The notes beneath the pieces are model-generated. The model was given only the letters and a program-made list of their open reading frames with translations, did not search any database and was not told the origin of the DNA. The position numbers and the translations under genes were made by a program. Positions 1-6,491 of a stretch of 16,344 bases of DNA are shown piece after piece. The DNA is from Bacillota bacterium (lineage in GTDB: Bacteria; Bacillota; Clostridia; Acetivibrionales; DSM-1351), in NCBI GenBank assembly GCA_023436485.1, contig JAEZIU010000090.1, forward strand, positions 1-16,344, written 5' to 3'. Within the stretch, counting starts at the first letter, position 1, and each line of letters opens with the position of its first letter.

Positions 1-137
1 GTTCCTTCCACAACATCTGAGAAGCCGAGAGCATTTAGACGCCGCGTGATTTCGTAGCCGTAGGTTTCGCCACGACTTATAATTTCAAGGACACATCCCT
101 CAAGGACTCCTTTGAGCAATTCCGTTAGGTTATCCAG
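1..137 (-). CDS. PadR-family transcriptional regulator, N-terminal part (runs off the window)
   Basis: The minus strand encodes about 45 residues beginning near DNLTELLKGVLEG and continuing CVLEIISRGETYGYEITRRL, the first helices of the winged helix-turn-helix of PadR regulators (conserved aromatic-Gly-Tyr-Glu-Ile segment). PadR proteins are cytoplasmic dimeric repressors, often of membrane or transport genes and of themselves. The start is uncertain. The purine-rich stretch AAAGAGGTG lies 6 nt before a CTG at 137..135, giving a product that starts at the usual place for the family. The in-frame GTG at 146..144 overlaps that ribosome binding site. No in-frame ATG lies near. The gene has its own TTGACA/TACTAT promoter just after the terminator of the upstream DUF3021 gene, so it is probably a separate transcription unit. 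The 3' end and target genes are outside the window. Confidence 0.8.
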   Translation of the reverse strand, partial: MDNLTELLKGVLEGCVLEIISRGETYGYEITRRLNALGFSDVVEG

Positions 138-175
138 TACAATCACCTCTTTCACTATTCTGTATAACTGATATT

Positions 176-213
176 CAGTACTACTTACTACTGGTACATA
201 GTAACACGTAGTA
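176..213 (-). promoter_or_regulatory. Candidate operator at the PadR promoter
   Basis: An imperfect dyad spans 186..213, with perfect 6-bp outer arms TACTAC/GTAGTA, and covers the -10. Overlapping it, 180..192 reads AGTAGTAAGTAGT on the minus strand, starting at the predicted transcription start. The same 13-mer occurs in the leader of the GPP34 gene at 10794..10806. Position over -10 and +1 fits a repressor site, plausibly PadR autoregulation. That is inference. Confidence 0.5.
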
Positions 214-226
214 GTGTGGCTGTCAA
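198..226 (-). promoter_or_regulatory. Sigma-A promoter of the PadR gene
   Basis: On the minus strand TTGACA (226..221) is followed after 17 bp by TACTAT (203..198), a near-consensus vegetative promoter. Predicted transcription starts near 191. The -35 lies almost directly after the T-run of the preceding terminator. Confidence 0.8.
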
Positions 227-228
227 GA

Positions 229-261
229 CAAAAAAATAAACCTTTTTAAAGTAAAAAGGTT
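229..261 (-). terminator. Rho-independent terminator after the LytTR-DUF3021 operon
   Basis: On the minus strand AACCTTTTTA pairs perfectly with TAAAAAGGTT (10 bp, 3-nt loop; 261..239), followed by TA and a run of seven T. It lies 46 nt after the DUF3021 stop codon. Confidence 0.9.
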
Positions 262-307
262 GTCAACGAGGATGTAATTTATGACTTTGTAATCTGATAA
301 AATGCCG

Positions 308-739
308 CTAACTACGGCCTTGAAGTGATTTAAGCTTTTTGTTAATCTCGTCGGCACTTTTCCGGTCGAGTTTCCAGCTTATCAAATTAACTGCGATATA
401 AACAATAAAAACTGCAAGTGCGAAGAAGAGCGCATCAGCAGGAACTCTTAGTATTTCTACCTTAAAACCAACTACTATCAGTATTGCTTCAAGGACAATA
501 ACATGAAGTACATTGCGTAAAATCGTCTGACGGAAGGATAATTCCTTTTGAGAATAGGTTAAAAAGGAGGGTATGAGGCTAACAAATCCAAAAAAAAGCG
601 GCGAAAAATAACTCTCATACCCAAACTTTGCAGTAGGGTCAAGGGTCAGTCCAAGGACGCCGGTTGCTGCCGTTATACAAGTGGTAATAATGAAGTATTC
701 CAATAGGCATCTTTTCAAAAAAGTCTTAAAGTTGCTCAT
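308..739 (-). CDS. DUF3021 family four-helix membrane protein
   Basis: This 143-residue protein has about four hydrophobic segments (roughly residues 12-32, 44-62, 72-92 and 99-121) and a charged C-terminal tail (WKLDRKSADEINKKLKSLQ). Size, topology and position directly downstream of a LytTR gene match the DUF3021 family, membrane proteins that commonly pair with LytTR regulators in Firmicutes. They are thought to hold or sense with the partner regulator at the membrane, but the mechanism is not established. The start overlaps the LytTR stop by 4 bp (ATGA arrangement at 739..736) and AGGTGA lies 7 nt upstream, so the two are translationally coupled. A strong terminator follows at 261..229. 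There is no sign of truncation. Confidence 0.85.
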   Translation of the reverse strand: MSNFKTFLKRCLLEYFIITTCITAATGVLGLTLDPTAKFGYESYFSPLFFGFVSLIPSFLTYSQKELSFRQTILRNVLHVIVLEAILIVVGFKVEILRVPADALFFALAVFIVYIAVNLISWKLDRKSADEINKKLKSLQGRS

Positions 740-1182
740 ATGCGTTCACCTAACAATCGTTTTTTTAATTCAGGAACATATTGACGAGAAATGATAACCT
801 CTTCACCATTGAACATGGTTGCAGAAAACCGACCATTCAAAACAGGGCGTACATTATCGATTTTCATCAGGTTAATGACAAAAGATTTAGAACATCTGAA
901 AAATCTTTTGTCTTCATATTCCGTTGCAAATTCGTACAGCTTGCACTTTAGCTCATAAACCTTTTTTAATGTGTAGGCATAGGTCTTATTATCAACAGCT
1001 TCTACAAATAAAATATCCTGAAGAGAGATCTGGGTTACTCGTTCATCTATATACCCCGCAAGTGTTGCCTCGGTGGATTCGATGAAGCGGACAATGGTTT
1101 TCACATTGTCATTTACTTCATAGCATTGGATAATTGCCTGCTCTGCAGAATCATAACTTATTTTTTCAACTGAAACTCTCAT
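736..1182 (-). CDS. LytTR-type DNA-binding regulator
   Basis: This 148-residue protein has a C-terminal LytTR domain (about residues 42-146), recognisable by LQDILFVEAVDNKTYAYT, the segment RFFRCSKSFVINLMKID and the ending GEEVIISRQYVPELKKRL. The roughly 40 N-terminal residues form a short strand-rich stretch, not a receiver domain, so this is a stand-alone LytTR regulator and not a two-component response regulator. Family members bind paired direct repeats, usually as activators of bacteriocin, ABC-transporter or cell-envelope genes. The ATG at 1182 has AGAGGGTG just upstream. It is coupled by a 4-bp overlap to the DUF3021 membrane gene, its probable control partner. The nearby hydrolase promoter carries paired direct repeats and is a candidate target; that link is inference. 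Confidence 0.88.
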   Translation of the reverse strand: MRVSVEKISYDSAEQAIIQCYEVNDNVKTIVRFIESTEATLAGYIDERVTQISLQDILFVEAVDNKTYAYTLKKVYELKCKLYEFATEYEDKRFFRCSKSFVINLMKIDNVRPVLNGRFSATMFNGEEVIISRQYVPELKKRLLGERI

Positions 1183-1208
1183 TAGACACCCTCTAATTAG
1201 CTTTATAA

Positions 1209-1264
1209 AGGAGATTACCAGCTTATAAACGAATAATCTCCTAAGTAATTATAGCATAATTATA
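1209..1264 (-). promoter_or_regulatory. Leader of the LytTR operon: inverted repeat with two -10-like boxes
   Basis: A perfect 9-bp inverted repeat (AGGAGATTA at 1209-1217, TAATCTCCT at 1234-1242, 16-nt loop) lies between the hydrolase stop and the LytTR start. Read leftward it is followed only by a weak T-rich stretch (TTTATAAAG). Two TATAAT boxes occur on the minus strand at 1253..1248 and 1264..1259, without a convincing -35. The hairpin may be a weak hydrolase terminator or a 5' stem on the LytTR transcript. I cannot tell which. Confidence 0.4.
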
Positions 1265-1285
1265 GATAGTGCCGTAAAGTTGGGT

Positions 1286-2590
1286 CTAATATTCCGTTTT
1301 TAAATCCAGCTCTTTTTTATCCTTGAGGGTATGGTCAAAAAAGTCAAGCACAATTTTATTCATCGTCTCAATACAATAACGGCTGTCTACCGTGCCAGTA
1401 CCCAGCATATGGGCCAGTGTAGGAGAAAAGAGAGGCAGGTCGGTAAAATTCAGATGACCTGAGTCACGAATTACAATATCATAGGCTTCTTTTGCATTGG
1501 CACTGGCGGAAAGGTTATTATATTCTGTTCCCATTTGTTTTGCATCCTTGTAATGACTATCATTGTATAAGTCTAACAAGGGGATGGGATAGGCCTCAGT
1601 GTTCAAAATCTCATGTCCGTTTTTAAAAGCAACTTCCTCGCCTATCATTGTGCCGTCGATTACGGCCACTGCATCCACATCAGAACGGTCTCGTCCCAAT
1701 TGTGCTGCTGCCGCACCCCCAAGAGAATGGCCGAAAAGTCCTATTTTGTCTTGATTGATTATGGTATATACGGATTCAGGTATCTCAACATTTTTATTGT
1801 CCAAGATTTTATTTAGTACGAAATTTATGTCACCGGTACGTAGGTTCAACCATTCATGTGACTTGTCATAGCTGGTCTTCTCGTCATACTTGCCATTGGT
1901 AATATTAACAGCATCATTTAGAAATTCTGTATTAACTAATGTGGTACTACCGTCGGTATGCTTTGCAAAAAACGAATGGTAGCTGTGGTCGATGCTACAT
2001 ACCACGTATCCGTTGCTGGCAAGGTTTTCAAATGTGGAACGATTACTACCTCGATATCCGAATGCCCCGTGGGAGAATATGGTAAGTGGGAATGTGTTGG
2101 AACCTTCCTTTACAGTGGGGTACCAAAACTGAACCGTTAGTTTTCTATTTTCACCTGTCTTTGAGAAGGGATCAATGCGAGATGTATCCACAAAGGTAAC
2201 GCTTGTAGTATTTATAGTATAGTGACCAGTGGATGCGACAGGATTGAACTGTGGAAACAGAATTCCGGGAAGGATGCATATTGTAAGCAGGATGCACCCG
2301 CTTACACAGGAGAGTACAGCAGGAAGAGTCTTATGTTCTTTTTGTGTCTTGGGCTTTTTTATAAAATATATGGCACTAAAGATTGAAAGAATCGCAAGAA
2401 GAATGAATAATCCTATCCAGCGGAAGCTCCACCAATAAACACCTATGGCTAATAACAATGAAAAAATGGCAAAGGCTGCAAGCCGCATAATGTTCTTTAC
2501 CTTTAACTGTCGATTTTTAGTTACAAGTCTGAAAATAAGAAATCCTATTTGTGCACTAAGTGCAATAAGCAATGTAATTATCCCAAGCAT
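1286..2590 (-). CDS. Membrane-anchored alpha/beta hydrolase (PAF-acetylhydrolase/dienelactone hydrolase type)
   Basis: This 434-residue protein has four hydrophobic segments in its first 112 residues (about 3-21, 35-53, 57-77, 92-112), followed by a large hydrolase domain predicted outside the membrane. Visible features are the oxyanion-hole strand FSHGAFG (172-178), the nucleophile elbow GHSLGG with Ser289, a following Asp in VIDGT (Asp312) and a C-terminal His in SGHLNF (His379). This is a complete Ser-Asp-His triad of the platelet-activating-factor acetylhydrolase-like group, which cleaves esters of short or oxidised acyl chains. The real substrate is unknown. Start at 2590 is supported by AAAGGAG 8 nt upstream. 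It has its own promoter with paired direct repeats upstream and lies next to the LytTR pair, read in the same direction. Confidence 0.82.
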   Translation of the reverse strand: MLGIITLLIALSAQIGFLIFRLVTKNRQLKVKNIMRLAAFAIFSLLLAIGVYWWSFRWIGLFILLAILSIFSAIYFIKKPKTQKEHKTLPAVLSCVSGCILLTICILPGILFPQFNPVASTGHYTINTTSVTFVDTSRIDPFSKTGENRKLTVQFWYPTVKEGSNTFPLTIFSHGAFGYRGSNRSTFENLASNGYVVCSIDHSYHSFFAKHTDGSTTLVNTEFLNDAVNITNGKYDEKTSYDKSHEWLNLRTGDINFVLNKILDNKNVEIPESVYTIINQDKIGLFGHSLGGAAAAQLGRDRSDVDAVAVIDGTMIGEEVAFKNGHEILNTEAYPIPLLDLYNDSHYKDAKQMGTEYNNLSASANAKEAYDIVIRDSGHLNFTDLPLFSPTLAHMLGTGTVDSRYCIETMNKIVLDFFDHTLKDKKELDLKTEY

Positions 2591-2624
2591 ATGTATTACT
2601 CCTTTGATTTAATTTGTTATGTGT

Positions 2625-2653
2625 AGTATAAGAAATACTTCTTAACTGTTCAA
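2625..2653 (-). promoter_or_regulatory. Sigma-A promoter of the alpha/beta hydrolase gene
   Basis: On the minus strand TTGAAC (2653..2648), a 17-bp spacer and TATACT (2630..2625) form a good vegetative promoter about 35 nt upstream of the start codon. Confidence 0.75.
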
Positions 2654-2664
2654 TGGATTTACAG

Positions 2665-2697
2665 GTAAGTTGCATTTAATCGATGTAAGTTGCATTT
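2665..2697. repeat. Paired 13-bp direct repeats, candidate activator site
   Basis: GTAAGTTGCATTT occurs exactly at 2665-2677 and 2685-2697, a 20-bp period (about two helical turns). The pair begins 12 bp upstream of the hydrolase -35, the usual position for an activator bound as a tandem dimer. The core TAAGTT partly resembles LytTR half-sites, though LytTR repeats usually have a 21-22 bp period. The pair also lies upstream of the divergent DUF4157 gene. Confidence 0.6.
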
Positions 2698-2735
2698 GAA
2701 ATCAACAACAGTAATAACAACGTGATATATTTTTT

Positions 2736-2741
2736 TATAAT
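2736..2741 (+). promoter_or_regulatory. Possible -10 box of the DUF4157 module
   Basis: A consensus TATAAT lies 62 bp before the ATG of the DUF4157 gene. No convincing -35 is seen 16-18 bp upstream, so the promoter is weak, activator-dependent or different from this guess. Confidence 0.35.
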
Positions 2742-2803
2742 CCGGGTGTTAGAAGCCCTCAGAAATTTACTTATATTTGAGTAAACTTTTTGGGAGTGAT
2801 CTA

Positions 2804-4822
2804 ATGCAGACTAAGATGCTATTAAAAAAACCGGACCAATCGTCCCATAGAAATCCTCTGAATGGCAGTAAAAAGAATAATATGCCGACTACAAGTAAAA
2901 AAAATGTAAGAACAACGGATTATAAGAAATTAGTTCAGATAATGATTAATAATCCGAATGCTGTATCCAGAGAAGAATTTATTTTTTTACAATCAATAAT
3001 AGGATACCGTCAGGCAATAGCCATGAGAGAGGAGGCAATACTCCGTAAAAAGCAAGGAAAGTTGAATGGGAGTAGTTTAAATACCCAAATTATAAAAAAT
3101 TCAAATAACAAAAATCAGGCATCTTCAAATACGGGTATGCCCAATAACTTACGGTCAGGATTGGAAAAACTATCCGGAGCTGACCTTTCAGGCCTAAAAG
3201 TTCATAAAAACTCTGATAAACCACAGCAAATTGGAGCTTTGGCGTATACAAAGGGGAGTGATATACATATTGCTCCGGGACAGGAAGAACATCTCCCTCA
3301 TGAAGGCTGGCATGCTGTGCAGCAAATGCAAGGGAAAGTACGACCTACTATACAAATGAAATCGGATTTACTTGTAAGCCATGATAATGAGCTTGAAAAA
3401 GAAGCAGATATTATGGGAAGTAAGGCTAAAATAGAGGGCTCAAAAAGTAATACATTTCAGTACCCTAAATCTCCAAAACCACAATCAGTACATAACTCTA
3501 AAGTTATTCAGGGTTTTGGATTCAATCTCGGCAAACTGGCAGGAAACATAGTAAAAAAAGTAGCTAAGGCAGGTTCGTCGGGTATAAAAACAGTAGGCAA
3601 AGCATTTAAGCATGCAGCAAAAGCGGGATCAAACGGAATAAAAGCAGTAGGAAATATAGTCAAGCATGCAGCAAAAACAGGAGCAAATGGAATAAAAGCA
3701 GTTGGAAATATAGTCAAACATGCAGCAAAAGCAGGATCAAATGGAATAAAAGCAGTTGGAAATATAGTCAAGCATGCAGCAAAAACAGGGGCAAACGGAA
3801 TAAAGACATTAGGGAAAATAGTAAAACACGGAGCAAAGCAAGGAATAAAAGGTTTAAAATCTGTAGGCAGTTTAGTAAAAAAAGGTGCAAAGCTTGGGGC
3901 GAAGGGTTTAAAAACAGCACTAAATGATATAAAGCAAGGGGTTAAATTAGGTGCTAAGGCAGGAACAAAGGTTATAAAGAAAGCAAAGAGTGTTGCAAAA
4001 CAAGCAACGGGAGCATTCTCTAATCTTAAAAAACGATTTGGTAAATTAGTAGATTTCGCTAAAAAAGAAGTTTATCAAACGGCTAAAAAGAATCCTTTGG
4101 CTTTTGTAAAAGGCGTGCTAGAAACTGGGAAATCTGGAATACAATTTGGCCGAAGCCTATATGAAAATTTTACTAAAAATGATAATATGAAATGGAACGA
4201 TAAAATAATGGATGCTGCTAAAGATACATCTCTATATAAGAGTTTTGTCAAGAAGACTCAAAGCGGAGCATGGCAGGAGTTATTTGACGTAGGTGGCTTT
4301 GACAGAGATAAAAACAAAGTTTATCATGCACAGCAGGATGCACTACAGCAATATGGTGGTTACAATGACCTTTATGATATTGTTTTTGATGTAGCCACCA
4401 GTATGAGAAGAGAAAAATTTGATTATAAAGTTGGGGAAAAAGGAAATGAAAAAGAATATATTGTTTGGTTATGGAAAGGTGATTATCTGAATCTTGGGGC
4501 TGGAGCAGAGATAGGAATATATACCGGCGGAGAACCCCATTGGCTTTCAGATGTGGATAATGCAATGCCAATGACACTATCTTTAAGAGATAAAGAGGGA
4601 AATAGTATTTTTGAGTGGGATCCACAGAAGAAAAATTGGTGGTGTACCGGATTCAATCCAAAGTATCAAAATGTTAAAGCGGAAGATCTTATTTCGGTGG
4701 GAACTATAGACTTCTCAGGACATTTAGATATGTGGGAAGCTTTCTATAAAAAATATGATGGATATTCGCCATGGACATTTTACCCTGATAAACATATTGC
4801 TAAATTTGAATGGAAAAATTAG
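2804..4822 (+). CDS. DUF4157 - lysine-rich repeat - DUF4474-like protein, putative toxin
   Basis: This 672-residue protein has no signal peptide and no clear membrane segment. The start is taken at ATG 2804, with GGGAG 7 nt upstream; an in-frame TTG at 2777 lacks a ribosome binding site. Residues about 112-210 are a DUF4157 domain: LSGADLSGLKVHKNS, then LPHEGWHAVQQ with an HExxH metal-site motif (166-170), and ELEKEADIMG. DUF4157 is known from proteins carried by extracellular contractile injection systems and other polymorphic toxins. Residues 239-400 are nine 18-residue lysine-rich repeats. Residues about 430-672 resemble DUF4474 (YNDLYDIVFDVATSMRREKF, LWKGDYLNLGAGAEIGIY, WWCTGFNP, GTIDFSGHLDMWEAF). 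Modular N-terminal delivery domain, linker and C-terminal domain plus a following lipoprotein gene fit a toxin-immunity pair. Activity and delivery route are inference, and no injection-system structural genes are in the window. Confidence 0.8.
   Translation: MQTKMLLKKPDQSSHRNPLNGSKKNNMPTTSKKNVRTTDYKKLVQIMINNPNAVSREEFIFLQSIIGYRQAIAMREEAILRKKQGKLNGSSLNTQIIKNSNNKNQASSNTGMPNNLRSGLEKLSGADLSGLKVHKNSDKPQQIGALAYTKGSDIHIAPGQEEHLPHEGWHAVQQMQGKVRPTIQMKSDLLVSHDNELEKEADIMGSKAKIEGSKSNTFQYPKSPKPQSVHNSKVIQGFGFNLGKLAGNIVKKVAKAGSSGIKTVGKAFKHAAKAGSNGIKAVGNIVKHAAKTGANGIKAVGNIVKHAAKAGSNGIKAVGNIVKHAAKTGANGIKTLGKIVKHGAKQGIKGLKSVGSLVKKGAKLGAKGLKTALNDIKQGVKLGAKAGTKVIKKAKSVAKQATGAFSNLKKRFGKLVDFAKKEVYQTAKKNPLAFVKGVLETGKSGIQFGRSLYENFTKNDNMKWNDKIMDAAKDTSLYKSFVKKTQSGAWQELFDVGGFDRDKNKVYHAQQDALQQYGGYNDLYDIVFDVATSMRREKFDYKVGEKGNEKEYIVWLWKGDYLNLGAGAEIGIYTGGEPHWLSDVDNAMPMTLSLRDKEGNSIFEWDPQKKNWWCTGFNPKYQNVKAEDLISVGTIDFSGHLDMWEAFYKKYDGYSPWTFYPDKHIAKFEWKN
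3518..4003 (+). repeat. Nine tandem 54-bp coding repeats (18-residue units)
   Basis: Within the DUF4157 gene, nine consecutive 18-residue units follow the pattern GxxGIKxVGxIVKHAAKx. Units at 3626-3787 are nearly identical and alternate GSN...KT with GAN...KA, implying a recent 108-bp duplication; outer units have diverged. Lys and small residues alternate with Ile/Val, predicting cationic amphipathic helices. Confidence 0.9.
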
Positions 4823-4833
4823 GGAGGATTATT

Positions 4834-5379
4834 ATGAATATAAAAAAAATATTATTATTTACAACAATTATTGGGCTTTCTTTAGGGTTATCATCGTGCG
4901 GTTCTTTCAGCTCAAGGCTCATAAAAAATGATGAAAAAACAGCAGATGCACGTTTTAAAAATATAATTGAAGCAATAGAAAAGAAAGATAAGGAGGGACT
5001 GAAAAAAATGTTCTCTCCAAGTGCACTGAATGAGGCAAAAGATATTGATGATGGAATTGAATACATAATGAAATTCTATAAAGGTAAAATGATATCAAGG
5101 GATGATGGCACTGTAATAACATCGGATTCAAAAAATGAAGGTGCAAAGAAGAGTGAACTAAGATGTGGATACACAGTTACAACTGATGAAGATACTTACA
5201 TAGTATTTTTTATAGACCAGATAGTAAATACAAAAAGCACTGATGATATTGGACTTTATATGTTACAAATAATAAAAGAGTCAGACAAGAAAAAAGAATT
5301 TGATGGTGGGGGAGAAAAGACAAGGTGTGCGGGAATTTACAGACCACAAAATACTACTATGAAAGAAGAAAATAAATGA
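4834..5379 (+). CDS. DUF5104-like lipoprotein, putative immunity protein
   Basis: This 181-residue protein begins with a lipoprotein signal: Lys-rich start, hydrophobic core ILLFTTIIGLSLGL and lipobox LSSC with the lipidated Cys at 22. It should sit on the outer face of the membrane. The mature part (ADARFKNIIEAIEKKDKEGLKKMFSPSAL, then DIDDGIEYIMKFYKG) resembles DUF5104, a small NTF2-like fold seen in clostridial and bacillar lipoproteins. The start chosen is ATG 4834 with GGGAGG 7 nt upstream; an in-frame ATG at 4810 lies inside the preceding gene and lacks a site. It is 11 nt downstream of the DUF4157 gene and overlaps the next gene by 4 bp. A surface lipoprotein directly behind a putative toxin suggests immunity, which is inference; the family also occurs in other contexts. 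Confidence 0.72.
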   Translation: MNIKKILLFTTIIGLSLGLSSCGSFSSRLIKNDEKTADARFKNIIEAIEKKDKEGLKKMFSPSALNEAKDIDDGIEYIMKFYKGKMISRDDGTVITSDSKNEGAKKSELRCGYTVTTDEDTYIVFFIDQIVNTKSTDDIGLYMLQIIKESDKKKEFDGGGEKTRCAGIYRPQNTTMKEENK

Positions 5380-6176
5380 ATGATATTGCTATAAAAAACG
5401 CCCAGCGTTTTTTAGGATTTGCTGATACATATGATAATGCAAGACCACAGATGCCTTTATATCCAATTAACGTGATTAAGAACTATTTAGGGAAAATGCC
5501 TGACTTGGTGGTGGACTTAGGTTGTGGAACCGGGTTATCTACATTGGTATGGCAAAACAAATGCAATAAAATAATTGGAATAGAACCAAGCGGGGACATG
5601 ATTAATGTAGCAAGAACAAAACAAATATGCGGAGTCGAATTTGTTAAAGCCTACTCCCATGAAACAGGTCTTTCTGACAGTATTGCTGATGTTGTTATGT
5701 GCTCACAATCATTTCATTGGATGGAACCAAAACAGACACTTGGTGAAGTAAATAGGATATTAGCTCCAAACGGTATTTTTGCAACAATTGACTGTGATTG
5801 GCCTCCAATAAGTCATTGGGAGGTTGAACGGTTATATGAAGAATTATTTAACAAAGTCAGTTTTATTGAAAATCAAAATAAAGAACTTCAAGATAATCAT
5901 TTTAAATGGGATAAAAATAAGCATTTATTAAATATCAAGAGTTGTGGTTATTTTAGATATACACGGGAGATTGTTTTCACAAATTCTGAAAAATGCACGG
6001 CAAACAGACTTGTTAATATTGCTTTAAGTCAGGGAGGGTTACAAAGTATTTTAAGGAAAATACCTGAGGCTATTACTCCTGAGATAGATAGTTATAAAGA
6101 AAAAGTATTTCAAATATTTGGTAAGAGAGAATTTAATATTGAATTCTGTTATAGAATGCGTATTGGTGTAAAATAA
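5376..6176 (+). CDS. Class I SAM-dependent methyltransferase (type 11)
   Basis: This 266-residue cytoplasmic enzyme has motif I VVDLGCGTG (45-53), an acidic residue at the end of strand 2 (GIEPSGDM, Glu70) and the post-motif segment VVMCSQSFHWM (106-116), followed by EVNRILAPNGIFATID. These are the hallmarks of Methyltransf_11 enzymes, which move a methyl group from S-adenosylmethionine to small molecules or lipids. The substrate cannot be told. Its ATG overlaps the lipoprotein stop (ATGA at 5376-5379), so it is translationally coupled to the putative toxin-immunity pair. Whether it modifies a component of that system or is a passenger is unknown. No terminator follows; a broken VOC gene starts immediately after. 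Confidence 0.85.
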   Translation: MNDIAIKNAQRFLGFADTYDNARPQMPLYPINVIKNYLGKMPDLVVDLGCGTGLSTLVWQNKCNKIIGIEPSGDMINVARTKQICGVEFVKAYSHETGLSDSIADVVMCSQSFHWMEPKQTLGEVNRILAPNGIFATIDCDWPPISHWEVERLYEELFNKVSFIENQNKELQDNHFKWDKNKHLLNIKSCGYFRYTREIVFTNSEKCTANRLVNIALSQGGLQSILRKIPEAITPEIDSYKEKVFQIFGKREFNIEFCYRMRIGVK

Positions 6177-6178
6177 AT

Positions 6179-6295
6179 AATTTGGATTTTAAATTTTTTC
6201 AGTCACTGACAGGTGAGCCGGTTACCCAATCATGGGGACAAAGAAATTTTTGGATAGCTGACCCTGAAGGTAATTATATTGAAATTGGTTGTTAA
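6179..6295 (+). pseudogene. C-terminal remnant of a glyoxalase/VOC-family gene
   Basis: Right after the methyltransferase stop one frame reads NNLDFKFFQSLTGEPV, then TQSWGQRNFWIADPEGNYIEIGC and a stop at 6293-6295. The ending (Trp-Gly-x-Arg-x-Phe, ADPEGNYIEI) is the typical last strand and metal-ligand region of vicinal-oxygen-chelate proteins (glyoxalase/bleomycin-resistance fold). Only about 38 codons remain, with no start codon or ribosome binding site and the N-terminal three quarters missing. It looks like the scar of an intact gene cut by the arrival, or an earlier rearrangement, of the preceding module. Confidence 0.75.
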
Positions 6296-6326
6296 TTTAG
6301 CTACCTGATATATTAGTAGAAGCTTC

Positions 6327-6355
6327 TTGACATTTTTAGTATAATTTGATAAATT
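6327..6355 (+). promoter_or_regulatory. Promoter of the rhamnogalacturonan lyase gene
   Basis: TTGACA (6327-6332), a 17-bp spacer and TAAATT (6350-6355) preceded by TGA, giving an extended -10. Predicted start is near 6362, leaving a leader of about 130 nt. Another TATAAT (6340-6345) lies in the spacer but has no -35. Confidence 0.5.
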
Positions 6356-6363
6356 CAAACCAT

Positions 6364-6381
6364 AAATAATATTTTTTTACA
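6364..6381 (+). repeat. 18-bp leader element shared with the GH5 gene, copy 1
   Basis: AAATAATATTTTTTTACA occurs here and, identically, at 9167-9184. Both copies begin 8 nt after a TGATAA(A/T)TT extended -10-like box. It lies at the predicted 5' end of the lyase transcript. Confidence 0.6.
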
Positions 6382-6491
6382 TTCCGAAATTAGATTAACA
6401 TCTTTTGTAATTGTCATTTCTAAATTTTCAACAATAAAAATTTAAATTTTATAGAAATTATCGGATAACCAAATATATGGAGGCGATAATA

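Noticed and set aside
1276..1298. Two GTT-containing stretches near the hydrolase stop that partly fit LytTR half-sites
   Set aside because: The GTT cores are 17 bp apart, not 21-22, and the second lies in hydrolase coding sequence; the match is weak enough to be chance.
3508..3771. Antisense open frame of 87 residues with an internal repeat
   Set aside because: It is the reverse reading of the 54-bp coding repeats of the DUF4157 gene, with no ribosome binding site; its periodicity comes entirely from the sense gene.
4810..4836. Upstream ATG at 4810 for the lipoprotein gene
   Set aside because: It lies inside the previous gene without a ribosome binding site and would put eight residues before the lipoprotein signal; ATG 4834 has GGGAGG at the right distance.
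6357..6389. AAAC and CGAA motifs upstream of the lyase that could suggest a SigI-type cellulosome promoter
   Set aside because: The distance between them is too large for my recollection of SigI promoters, and a TTGACA with an extended -10 explains the region better.
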